Assembly (NCBI GenBank): GCA_949290395.1
Contig: CASERQ010000003.1
Coordinates: 80,269 to 144,268, forward strand
DNA: 64,000 nt
Direction: 5' to 3'
Source: an uncultured bacterium
GTDB taxonomy: Bacteria; Bacillota_I; Bacilli_A; RFN20; CAG-826
Under the pieces are notes generated by a model, which ran no database searches, was not told the DNA's origin, and saw only the letters and a program-made list of their open reading frames with translations. The position numbers and the translations under genes were made by a program. Below, in pieces: positions 10,601 to 18,744 of this stretch (its first letter is position 1; the number at the start of each line of letters is the position of its first letter).

Positions 10601-11825
10601 CGGAAGTAGTGCTGATTTAAGTGAAATTGTTGCTGGAGAAGAATATACATTAGAAATTGAAGCTCTTAGAGGCTATGAAATTGTAGATAAACCTCGTCTT
10701 GTTTATCTAGAAGAAGGAGTAGAAAAAGAAGTAGCTTTAACAGAAGGTGAAGTTAGTGGGGAATATACATTTATAGCTCCTGCTTCTGATATAAATCTTA
10801 TTCTTGAACCTAAGGAACTTCCAAAACACACGGTAACATACAATTTTAGTGTCCCTGGTTATAGTGGTTACCCTTCTTTAAAAAATGAAGAGAATGATAC
10901 TGTTTCTAGCGGTTCAGAAGTTATTGAAGGAGAGACGCTTAACATTAATAGTTTCTATCCTGATTCATCATATTACTGGGAGACTGGTTACATATATGAC
11001 GGAATCTATCTTGTATATAACGATGGCGAAAAAGAAGTAGAAGAAAAAGTTGAAGGTACATCGTTTGTTGTACCGGCATATGATTTTGAAATTCAAATTC
11101 GCGTAACTGAGCTAGAAAAAAATACGATGTCATTTGATGTACCAGATGGTGTAAGTACAAGCGTTGAAATGTGTGAAACAAATTCATCCTCTAGTTATGA
11201 TTGGGATAGCGCTGATCAAGATTATTACACTGGTACTTATGAAGTACTTAATGGCTATTATGCTAAAGTTACTTTAACCTCTGATGAAGCCGATGACTTT
11301 AAATTATTAGATCTTAGTACTTTAAAAGTATTAAATGGTGAAAATGAGGTAGAATTCACTATGAATAATAATGGTGAAAATAATGTAGAAGAAGTAGAAA
11401 TTATTTTCCAAGTTAGTGGAGACACAACAATTAGTTTAGGTGAACTTTATCAAGCACCATCTGCTACATTTGAATTTGATGAAAGTAATTTACCAAGTGA
11501 AATTGATAGCTTTTATTTAGAAACAAGATTAGATAATTATAAGGATGGCGATGAAATTTATTCTTATAATCGTGTAAAAGAAGGTACTAAAGTTTATATT
11601 GTTTATGCTCCCGATAGTGAACTTACTAACTTCAGTGATTATGAAGTTGAACTATGGTCACTAGATGGAACAAGAAAACTCAACAGTTATAAACTTACAG
11701 ATGGAAGCTATGAAGAATATTATTGGGGAGATCTCCTATATAATTATGCATATTACTGCGAAGTCGAAGCTCCTGCAGAAGATGTTTTAGTTAAGATTGT
11801 ATATAACGGAAGTGTAGTTGCTTAA
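7662..11825 (+). CDS. Giant lipoprotein of tandem Flg_new_2-type repeats
   Basis: ATG 7662 follows GGGAG and begins a good signal peptide with lipobox LSSC (Cys27); the frame itself extends upstream to 7557, over the previous gene, without a signal. The mature 1387-residue protein starts with a GENPGE-type linker. Most of the rest consists of about fifteen repeats of 65-80 residues of the divergent InlB repeat type (Flg_new_2). Each contains V.F.V.G......G..V.L.I and ends in YTFVMP..DV.V. Such proteins are extended surface stalks. The last 300 residues are Tyr- and Asp-rich and more degenerate. It closes the first operon, before a terminator at 11849. Confidence 0.88.
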   Translation: MKKRKSLAFYLLLGSLVATTGLVLSSCQGNEIQEEDPGDNPGENPGENPGGEPGENPGEDPTPTPDPEEKAYKVSFTANEEVEMKTDKSEYKKGETVTITLNIKNVDKTVGLVEVSSKAQVTVVEIDKTYTFVMSEEDVTVTVTLKDREYGQKALTVNEVEGFSVKFFVNEQQVTSAKKYDVVTVKLEVTSVTKRFKSLTSAGISLEEVKKGEEYRFTMVDNEVNFVLEVEDIPSRTLSAPSGEGFSAVFKVGDDVVTTALEGTSVTLEITLEEDYFFVGINWTGVALDDVTEVQKGVEYSFVVGLENIVATIDVDPVPTYDIKINAIDGFTTSFKVDGVEIQKAKEGEEITLSITYDKEIYRLDSKEVSAKFGEDIVTLIEKKDSVEGAKLFTFVMPAGQVDIEFKGESIPSHSLSLVGENITRSYFQVDGEEVTSAKEGQEVTLYMEYDDDNYIFKEISAEGADLVEQYHGYGAARYTFIMGTSDVVVTALIERIPDYNLTYNEVNGADISFLVNGKEGAGTAREGDEVIVVISIEKGYELAKFSINDDAIKYEPAPNGPNSYKFVMPAEDANVYVEVAQKEKYEIVSIVSYSQSISETSIKQGDAIYVGEEVTFTFVYSGESGVTENLDVSVNGKIYDATYESTDPDSSYKKTYSASFIMPEDDVEIAVSEELAEVTDGTGFTFNVNEGENFNILGAKNGSQYSKDNFVFTIIPDDGYKVSSFTYVIDGDTANPNTLELDGEYNVNMSSWGSSIYWKDNLIENVTSSLDVTIETEYVGSYDVKLGNEFGVKMDGRSKKILAGNEVELTPVALEGYRLSDPLAATITYLNENGEQVEERKVESYSNPGKITFEMPASNVIINFEIEECYGLSVEENEFASVKLTNSSSVPGEYTDSLTEAVEDELIWIHAKPVEGYIVTGIEVVDHPEVSVTAYGETSGYYQFRMDMPAHEVKLRVIVEKIYTLAYDTEKLYVSLKQDGSSADLSEIVAGEEYTLEIEALRGYEIVDKPRLVYLEEGVEKEVALTEGEVSGEYTFIAPASDINLILEPKELPKHTVTYNFSVPGYSGYPSLKNEENDTVSSGSEVIEGETLNINSFYPDSSYYWETGYIYDGIYLVYNDGEKEVEEKVEGTSFVVPAYDFEIQIRVTELEKNTMSFDVPDGVSTSVEMCETNSSSSYDWDSADQDYYTGTYEVLNGYYAKVTLTSDEADDFKLLDLSTLKVLNGENEVEFTMNNNGENNVEEVEIIFQVSGDTTISLGELYQAPSATFEFDESNLPSEIDSFYLETRLDNYKDGDEIYSYNRVKEGTKVYIVYAPDSELTNFSDYEVELWSLDGTRKLNSYKLTDGSYEEYYWGDLLYNYAYYCEVEAPAEDVLVKIVYNGSVVA

Positions 11826-11848
11826 TAATAAGTTCTATTAATCAGATT

Positions 11849-11881
11849 AAGGATAAGTGGAAAATCTGCTTATCCTTTTTT
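11849..11881 (+). terminator. Terminator of first lipoprotein operon
   Basis: AAGGATAAG pairs with CTTATCCTT and is followed by a T run. CAGATT at 11843-11848 could instead pair with AATCTG at 11863-11868 inside the loop, a competing stem that may be chance. Confidence 0.8.
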
Positions 11882-11914
11882 AATGAAAAAAAGTTTATTT
11901 TATAAAAAGAAGTA

Positions 11915-11935
11915 GGTTTTGCGAGGATTTTATTT
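11915..11935. repeat. Recurrent intergenic TTTTGC element, copy
   Basis: GGTTTTGCGAGGATTTTATT, a divergent copy of an element seen near-identically at 22604, 45177 and 55464. It lies after an operon terminator. Function unknown. Confidence 0.4.
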
Positions 11936-12013
11936 TTTTCTCCAACAAAATACGAATTAAAATTGTATTAATATTAAAGTTTCGAAGTTGCTTTTTTCAA
12001 TTCTTCACAAAAA

Positions 12014-12073
12014 TTAAGATTGTATTAAGAGACTTTCGTTCAATATAAATTAATTTACGAATGAAACTATAAT
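12014..12073 (+). promoter_or_regulatory. TTAAGA direct-repeat operator and promoter
   Basis: TTAAGA occurs at 12014-12019 and again at 12025-12030, an 11-bp period. A perfect TATAAT lies at 12068-12073, 43 bp after the start of the second repeat. No good -35 box is present at 16-18 bp spacing, as expected for an activator-dependent promoter. The 11-bp spacing is that of OmpR/PhoB-family binding sites (family knowledge); the regulator itself is not in the window. An alternative reading takes TTCACA (12004) and TAAGAG (12026) as the promoter. Confidence 0.55.
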
Positions 12074-12097
12074 TTTCTTATTCGTGGGGTGAAGAAA

Positions 12098-14335
12098 ATG
12101 CAGAAGAGAAAATATAAAATTCCGGTATTTGTGCTTTTTTCTATTTTAACTTTAGGGGCACCTGTGGGATGTTCTCCAAATGGCGGCGAAGAAACAAATT
12201 ACTCATCTGTTAGAATTAGTTTCGACGCTATAAATATAGAATTAAGTTTAAATTCAGTTCAAACAATCGTGCCAACAATTGAAGGCGCAAAATTAGATGA
12301 TTTCGAAGTTAGTGCTAGTAGTGATGCGGTTGAAGTTAGTTTAGGAGATGGTGTCGTGATTGTCCGTGCTAACAAAGAAGGACAGGCAGTTGTAACTCTT
12401 AAACATAAAAAAGCGAATATAAGTGATTCATTCTTGGTGTATGTATTAGAAGGGACAGACCTTGCTGATTATGAACTCGAAATTAATTTAGAAAATACTA
12501 AAACTAAATATTTGCTAAACGAAACTTTCGATTTAAGTGGATTAGAGATCTACGCTTATGAAACTCATGATGGAACAAAGGATGAAAATTCAAAAATCTA
12601 TGTTTCTAATTATGAAGTTGAGGTTGAAGGAGGAACAAATCTAAATAGTTTAGGTAGAAGAAAAGTACATATCAAAACAGAATTATTTGGTGAAACAAGT
12701 TTTGATATAGAAGTAGTAAATGAAATCACTGAATCAAGTTTATCTATAAATACTATAAATGCTCCTATTAAGTTTAAAAAAGGCACAACTTTCTCTTCAA
12801 GTGGATTAGAAGTTTACGAGAATTCAATCGTTTACTCTTTAGATAATGAAGGGAATCGAATCAGTAGAGAAGAAAGAAAGGCTGTAACTGATTATAAACT
12901 CAATTATTCAGTTCAAGATGTCTTAAGCGAATCTGGAATATATGAAGTTATAGTCTCTAAAGATGGCTTGGATGATGTAAGTTATGAAATTTACGTCGAA
13001 AGAGATGATGCAGAATTTAAAACTTTAGCTCATGATTCGATTAATACACGTGATATTGCTTTAGAGATTAATTCTTCTATACCTTCGCCTGTAAGTTACT
13101 TTGGTGAACATTATATTCTTAAGTTTAAACCTAATTACCTTGCAAAAATTAACTATAAAAAGAGTTTAAGCTTAGATGAATCTTTAGAAGAAGTAACTTC
13201 TAAGGAAGGTATGTTAATTGACAAAAACAAAAACATATTTTCCTTTAGTGTAAATGGTGAAAATGTTGTAGCAGAAGATTTAATTAAAACTAACGCAACG
13301 TCGATTTGGGATTACCTTAAATATGGTGGATACGCTAGTTTTAAAGAATTTAATGAAAATGATTTTCCGCTAGTTAGTTATTCTGATTCTGAAGGATACT
13401 ATAAAGAAGTAGTAAATCCGGTTGAAGGAACTGATGACTACCTCACAAGTTTAGCTTCTTATCCTGTTGTAAAAGGGGCAATGGAAATCGCAAATATTGA
13501 TAAAGGTATCTTTAAATATTGCGAAGAATATGAAGTAACTCATTTTGAAGGAAAACTTGGAATTAGACTTTATTTTAAAGGTTTAGGAGAAGTTTCAGTC
13601 AAAGTCTTAGATTCTACTTCAAATGCAGACGAAGAAATTATCTCAAAAGCTCAAAAAGAAAATGATTTTGTAGTTTCTAAAGATGTAGTTGCTCCTATGA
13701 AAGAAGCAATAAGTGCAATTAATAAGAATAATTATTCAGTTAATGGAAGTTACGGAACAACTTATTACCATCCTAAATATATTTATTCTTATTACGAGCC
13801 AATTGCAATCTTAGCAGGATTAAAATCATCTGGTTACGTTTCTTATAAAGATCCTAATTCTGAATATGGCGGTGCTGGAATATATTATTTCGAAGCAAAT
13901 GATGGCGGAGATAATGTAATTACTAGTGTTAGAACAGATACAGTTCAATCAGTATATCTTGACACAGCACAAATTAAATATAGTGATTTGTTTGTTTCAG
14001 CATTAGGTAATAATTACTTATCCAATGAATTTAAAGATATATTTGAAAAAGATGATGTAATGGCAACTTTTGAAGAAGTAAGTGGAACTACTTTATATCT
14101 ATCTAAAAACGCAGATGTCAGTGAAGTGTTCTTAAGGCATTTTGGAGGAAGCGATCCATCAACATTAATAGAAAGTGGCTACATATATGGAGGCTTCCAA
14201 CTTCAATATGATGCTAGTGAAATAAGTGGAATTAATTTATTTCTCGTTGATGATAACTTATATGGTTACACCCAAGCTATTGAAAATATTGGGCACGTAG
14301 AAATAAAAGCAATCGAAGACTATTTTAACTTATAG
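12098..14335 (+). CDS. Ig-like surface lipoprotein with tandem IG-T-T domain
   Basis: ATG 12098 is preferred over GTG 12089 because GGGGTG lies six to seven bases before it. The 745-residue protein has lipobox PVGC (Cys25; Pro at -3 is unusual). A BIG2-like domain spans about 30-115. Two Big_3-like domains follow, with KYLLNETFDLSGLEIY and FKKGTTFSSSGLEVY at their starts. Two copies of the unnamed domain occupy about 306-745, the second opening with INKNNYSV and closing with ENIGHVEIKAIEDYF. First gene of the second operon. No catalytic motif was seen; a binding or structural role at the cell surface is the best inference. Confidence 0.85.
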   Translation: MQKRKYKIPVFVLFSILTLGAPVGCSPNGGEETNYSSVRISFDAINIELSLNSVQTIVPTIEGAKLDDFEVSASSDAVEVSLGDGVVIVRANKEGQAVVTLKHKKANISDSFLVYVLEGTDLADYELEINLENTKTKYLLNETFDLSGLEIYAYETHDGTKDENSKIYVSNYEVEVEGGTNLNSLGRRKVHIKTELFGETSFDIEVVNEITESSLSINTINAPIKFKKGTTFSSSGLEVYENSIVYSLDNEGNRISREERKAVTDYKLNYSVQDVLSESGIYEVIVSKDGLDDVSYEIYVERDDAEFKTLAHDSINTRDIALEINSSIPSPVSYFGEHYILKFKPNYLAKINYKKSLSLDESLEEVTSKEGMLIDKNKNIFSFSVNGENVVAEDLIKTNATSIWDYLKYGGYASFKEFNENDFPLVSYSDSEGYYKEVVNPVEGTDDYLTSLASYPVVKGAMEIANIDKGIFKYCEEYEVTHFEGKLGIRLYFKGLGEVSVKVLDSTSNADEEIISKAQKENDFVVSKDVVAPMKEAISAINKNNYSVNGSYGTTYYHPKYIYSYYEPIAILAGLKSSGYVSYKDPNSEYGGAGIYYFEANDGGDNVITSVRTDTVQSVYLDTAQIKYSDLFVSALGNNYLSNEFKDIFEKDDVMATFEEVSGTTLYLSKNADVSEVFLRHFGGSDPSTLIESGYIYGGFQLQYDASEISGINLFLVDDNLYGYTQAIENIGHVEIKAIEDYFNL

Positions 14336-14347
14336 GAGGGAATAGAA

Positions 14348-16225
14348 ATGAAGGGAAAATTCTATAAAAAACTAACTTTTGCAGGGATTTTGGTTTTTTC
14401 AGCTGGAATGGTTCTTACGAGTTGTGGTGGCGACACTGTAATTCAAAGTAGCTATTTAACTGGCGATGTTCATGTAAAAGTTAATGAAACTACGCAGCTT
14501 ACGCTTGCTAATGCAAAAGAAGGAGCCGAATACCTTTGGGTTAGTGCTAATGAAGCAATAGCAACTGTCGATCAAACTGGTTTAGTAACTGGCGTAAAAG
14601 AAGGCACAACAAAAATTAGTTGTTATCAAAAAGATGATTTTACAGTCGTTAGTACGTTAGAAATTGTCGTTTATGAAGGGGATATAAAAGATACAACAGC
14701 TCTTCTCGAACTTGACACAACTCAAGTTAAAACTGTTTTTAAACAAGGTGAAGTTTTTACTTCAAGCGGACTTATTGTTAAAAAAGATGGTGTAGAAATT
14801 ACTGATTTCTATACAAACCCAGCTGAAGGAACTTATCTTCTTGATTTAGGAACATTTGATGTTTATGTCTCTTCTTTTGGAGCAGAAAGTGTAAGTTATC
14901 AAATAACTGTCGAACCTGTTGAAGAAGATTTATCTTTAGTAGAGTTTGTTGAAGATCTCTCGATTGCTGCGAGCTATCAATATGACATTACTATTGAAGG
15001 TCAAATTGATTATGGTGGAGAAGCAATGGCTAGTGAAGTAACATATGCCTACACTTTCGGTGACGATGACTATTATTATGAAATTAGAGCTGATGGCGTA
15101 GTACTTGAAGGACAAAATTATGGTTACACAAAAACTTCAAAGGGTGTAATGAAGTTTAGACTTGATGATGAAGTAGTTCAACCAATTTGCTACTCTTCAA
15201 TTGAAGCAGATAGCACTTATCGTGATTTTGTTTCTTCAAGTTTATATAACGATTTAAATGCTGACAAAATGCCTCGCAGGCTTGTTAATGGAGAGTTTAC
15301 AATTACAGATCAAGATTTAATTTCTTCGATAATCTCAAATACAAATCTTGCTACAACCAATATTTATCAAAATTTAGAAAAGGTAGTCGCTTATTTTGAA
15401 AATGATGCACTTACCTTCGAAATTGATTGCGGCCTAATGGGAACAATCAAAGAAACTTATTCTAAAGTTGGTACAGCAAGTGTTCCTTATATTGATGAAT
15501 ATATAGAAACAAATGGAGAAGATATCGCAATTGCTGGAGACCTTACTTCGATTATTTCATTAGTTAAAAGCCATAACTATTCAATGTCTTTAGGAAGAAT
15601 TCAACTTGATGATACTGAAATCGATGTTGGAACAGCATATTATGCTCCAAATTACGTTGTTTATGATTACACAAGCGATTATATCGAAGTAATGAGAGCA
15701 AACGGTGAAGAAGTTAAAGATTATGGTCTTGTTTATATCGAAGGAGAAAATTACCCATATACGTTTAATTTTGTTGGTGAACCTTTAGGTGAAACTACAA
15801 CAATTGATGAAACTAGCATTGCTCAAGATAGAACAAAATATTCTAGAGATATCGAAACTTTCAGAGAAAAAGCTTCTTACCCATCTCAACTTGAAGCTTA
15901 TGATCATCCTGAAATGTATGAATATCGTTTTGTAAGTGAATTTGGGGCTAATCTTTATTTAAATCAAGGCGATGATTATCCAACTGAAATTTATGATTTC
16001 TTAGGCTTAAGTTTAGAAACTACTGGACTCTTCCCTTATGGAATTGGATTATATGGAAATCTTCATGATACTTTAGATGCATTATCTCAAGTTTATGTAA
16101 TTGCTTATGTATTTGATATGAGCGGAACAAACTATTGTTTGGGTTTAACTTTAACTGGATTTGGAGCTACAAATGTTCCATCTGTTGAAACCTATTTAGA
16201 GTCTTTAGCAGGGGAGGCAAACTAA
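14348..16225 (+). CDS. Ig-like surface lipoprotein with tandem IG-T-T domain
   Basis: A strong AGGAGG precedes ATG 14348, twelve bases after the previous stop. The 625-residue product has lipobox LTSC (Cys26), a BIG2 domain at about 34-112 (WVSANEAIATVDQTGLVTG) and a Big_3-like domain at about 115-192 (FKQGEVFTSSGLIV). Two tandem copies of the unnamed domain follow. Copy one closes with KVGTASVPYIDEYI and is followed by VKSHNYSMS, the start of copy two; copy two closes with GFGATNVPSVETYL. It is the clearest paralogue of the genes at 12098, 20793 and 25324. Confidence 0.87.
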   Translation: MKGKFYKKLTFAGILVFSAGMVLTSCGGDTVIQSSYLTGDVHVKVNETTQLTLANAKEGAEYLWVSANEAIATVDQTGLVTGVKEGTTKISCYQKDDFTVVSTLEIVVYEGDIKDTTALLELDTTQVKTVFKQGEVFTSSGLIVKKDGVEITDFYTNPAEGTYLLDLGTFDVYVSSFGAESVSYQITVEPVEEDLSLVEFVEDLSIAASYQYDITIEGQIDYGGEAMASEVTYAYTFGDDDYYYEIRADGVVLEGQNYGYTKTSKGVMKFRLDDEVVQPICYSSIEADSTYRDFVSSSLYNDLNADKMPRRLVNGEFTITDQDLISSIISNTNLATTNIYQNLEKVVAYFENDALTFEIDCGLMGTIKETYSKVGTASVPYIDEYIETNGEDIAIAGDLTSIISLVKSHNYSMSLGRIQLDDTEIDVGTAYYAPNYVVYDYTSDYIEVMRANGEEVKDYGLVYIEGENYPYTFNFVGEPLGETTTIDETSIAQDRTKYSRDIETFREKASYPSQLEAYDHPEMYEYRFVSEFGANLYLNQGDDYPTEIYDFLGLSLETTGLFPYGIGLYGNLHDTLDALSQVYVIAYVFDMSGTNYCLGLTLTGFGATNVPSVETYLESLAGEAN

Positions 16226-16226
16226 T

Positions 16227-18731
16227 ATGAAAAGAAAATTTTTAAGTGTACTTGCTTTATCAAGTGTTCTTGCTTTTAGTGGGATAGCTATCACATCTTG
16301 TTCTAATGATACAACAAGTGAAACAGAACAAAATGCTACTAATGTTGTTATTAGCGGAGCAAAAGATATGATGGTTGGCGACACATTACAACTTGTTGCA
16401 AATTTTGATAGAGAAGGGGAAATAACTGTTTCATGGGCATCCACTAATCAAATAGTTGCTAGTGTAAGTCAAACTGGTATTGTCACTGCACATGACACTG
16501 GAAAAACTACTATCATTGCTCAAGTTCAAGGTACAGAAGAGTTAGTTCAAGCAAGTGTTACAATTGAAGTTAGAAGAGTTGATGAAGTTGCTCCTGAATA
16601 TGTAAAAGCAACTTTCGTAGATGAAGACGGAACAGTTCTTTTTGAAGATATTGTTGAGTACGGTGGAACCCCTGCTTATACAGTAAAAAACCCACAAAAA
16701 GTCTCTGATTCTCAAAATTCTTATGCTTTCTCTGGATGGGATAAAGAAATAGGGCCAATTACAGCTGACACAACTTATAAAGCAATTTATGAGGCTATAC
16801 CTTTAACAAATTTTGCTTTTGAAGTTGATCTTCCTAATGGCGGATATCGCGTTGCTGGATATAATGGAACAGGGGATTTAGTTGAAATTCCTGAAACATT
16901 CTCATTCAGAAAAGTTGTTTCTATCGGAGAAGAAGCTTTCTTAGAAAATTTAACAATTAAAGAAGTTAAGCTACCTGAAACAATAGTTGAAATTGGCGCA
17001 AGTGCCTTTATGTCCTGCGCTAATTTAGAAACAATTAATTTGCCTAAATCAATCAGAAGTTTTGGAGTTGACGCCTTTAATGGCTGTTCAAGTTTAAGAG
17101 GCGATTTTGTTTTAGGTGATGAAGTAACCATAATTCCTGAAAATTGTTTCTATGCTTGTTATAACTTACAAGGAATAAGCGGAAACAACATTAAAGAAAT
17201 TCATAGAGCAGCTTTTACTAATTGTCACTCTTTAGTATTTGACTTTAAAAACGGATTAGAAAGAATTGAAGGATTTGCTTTCCAACATAATAAAGTTATG
17301 TCTGATATTATTCTTCCAGATTCCGTTACTTTCTTGGGCCAAAGTGTGTTTTGTCATTGTACAACATTATCAACACTTACTTTGCCTCGCAATTTAGAAA
17401 CTATCGAATGTTCAAATGATGTTTATGGTTTTCAATCTCTTACTTTAGGATGTACAAGTTTATATGAAGTAAATATTGCAGATGATGCTCCTAACTTTAA
17501 GGTAGATGAAAATAAACAAGCCGTTTATAGCAAAGATGGAAAGTTCTTATACTTTGTCGTTGCAAATAGATTTGGCGATTATGAAATATTAGAAGGCACA
17601 GAAGTAATTGGGCCAACTGCTTTTTATGGAGTCAATGGCAAAAACGTAGTTATTCCAGGTAGCGTTATTGATGTTCAATATAATGCGTTCTGGACAGCTA
17701 ATATAACTGGTATAACTTTTGAAGAAGGTGAAAAAGATATTACATTAGGTTATCAATTATTTAATGATTGTAAAAATCTTAAAACAATGGTTGTTAATAG
17801 AAATATCCCTGCAACTCCTTCATATTTTTGTCAAAATTTAGAAAGTTTAACAACAGTTGTATTGCCAGAAGGTGTTGAAAAAATTGCGGATTATTCTTTC
17901 CAAAATTGTTCTAGTTTAACCGAACTTATTATTCCTTCTACAGTTAAAGAAATTGGACAATATGCATTATCTGGAACTGGTATTACTAGATTTGCTTTAC
18001 CAGAAGGTGTAGAAAAATTAGGTAATTTATGTTTTGGCTATTCTCCTAATTTAGAAGAGATAATTCTTCCTTCGACTTTAAAAGAAATTGGAACTTCTTG
18101 TTTTATCTATGATTCAGGATTAACAAGTATTAATCTTCCTGAAGGCTTAGAAATTATTGGTCAAAGAGCTTTTAGAGGAACAAATATTAAAAATTTAAAG
18201 ATTCCAGGAAGTGTTAAATTTGGAACTTCTCATACTTATGCTTTTCAAGAAACAGAAAGTTTAGAAGAAGTTATAATTGATGAAGGTGTGACTTTAATTC
18301 CTAATTATACTTTCCAAGATAGTGCAGTTAAAAAAGTTACAATGGGCAATACAGTTACTAAACTTGGAACTTATGTATTTAGTGGATGTGCAGGTTTAGA
18401 AGAAATTACTTTATCTAGCGCGTTAAGTGGAACTAGTAATATTGGAAATTATTGTTTCCAAGAATGTACAGCTTTAAAAACAATTACATTTGGCCCTGGT
18501 TTAAGTGATACAGAACTTGACGCCTCATGGACTTTAAAATTTGGAACAAATGCATTAAGAGACGTTAAGCCAACAGTTATCAATTTTAGAGGAAGTGAAG
18601 CAACGTTTGCAAAAGTTGATTTTAATAACAAAGCTTTTGAAGATTATTTAAAAGAAGGAACAGTAACCATTAATTATAATTATGGAATGGAAGTTGATCC
18701 TACTGTTCCGGTTGAAGAAGGCACACTTTAA
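16227..18731 (+). CDS. BIG2, InlB-repeat and LRR surface lipoprotein
   Basis: ATG 16227 lies one base after the previous stop; its ribosome site GGGGAGG is inside the end of that gene, so the two are coupled. The 834-residue protein has lipobox ITSC (Cys25), a BIG2 domain (about 35-115), one InlB/Flg_new repeat with FSGWDKEI (about 128-190) and BspA-type LRR_5 repeats from about 195 to 810. The repeats have the form LPE.VEKI.DYSFQNCSSL. It is a likely surface adhesin or ligand-binding protein sharing an operon with the tandem-domain lipoproteins. Confidence 0.88.
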   Translation: MKRKFLSVLALSSVLAFSGIAITSCSNDTTSETEQNATNVVISGAKDMMVGDTLQLVANFDREGEITVSWASTNQIVASVSQTGIVTAHDTGKTTIIAQVQGTEELVQASVTIEVRRVDEVAPEYVKATFVDEDGTVLFEDIVEYGGTPAYTVKNPQKVSDSQNSYAFSGWDKEIGPITADTTYKAIYEAIPLTNFAFEVDLPNGGYRVAGYNGTGDLVEIPETFSFRKVVSIGEEAFLENLTIKEVKLPETIVEIGASAFMSCANLETINLPKSIRSFGVDAFNGCSSLRGDFVLGDEVTIIPENCFYACYNLQGISGNNIKEIHRAAFTNCHSLVFDFKNGLERIEGFAFQHNKVMSDIILPDSVTFLGQSVFCHCTTLSTLTLPRNLETIECSNDVYGFQSLTLGCTSLYEVNIADDAPNFKVDENKQAVYSKDGKFLYFVVANRFGDYEILEGTEVIGPTAFYGVNGKNVVIPGSVIDVQYNAFWTANITGITFEEGEKDITLGYQLFNDCKNLKTMVVNRNIPATPSYFCQNLESLTTVVLPEGVEKIADYSFQNCSSLTELIIPSTVKEIGQYALSGTGITRFALPEGVEKLGNLCFGYSPNLEEIILPSTLKEIGTSCFIYDSGLTSINLPEGLEIIGQRAFRGTNIKNLKIPGSVKFGTSHTYAFQETESLEEVIIDEGVTLIPNYTFQDSAVKKVTMGNTVTKLGTYVFSGCAGLEEITLSSALSGTSNIGNYCFQECTALKTITFGPGLSDTELDASWTLKFGTNALRDVKPTVINFRGSEATFAKVDFNNKAFEDYLKEGTVTINYNYGMEVDPTVPVEEGTL

Positions 18732-18744
18732 GGAGGGAAGTTAT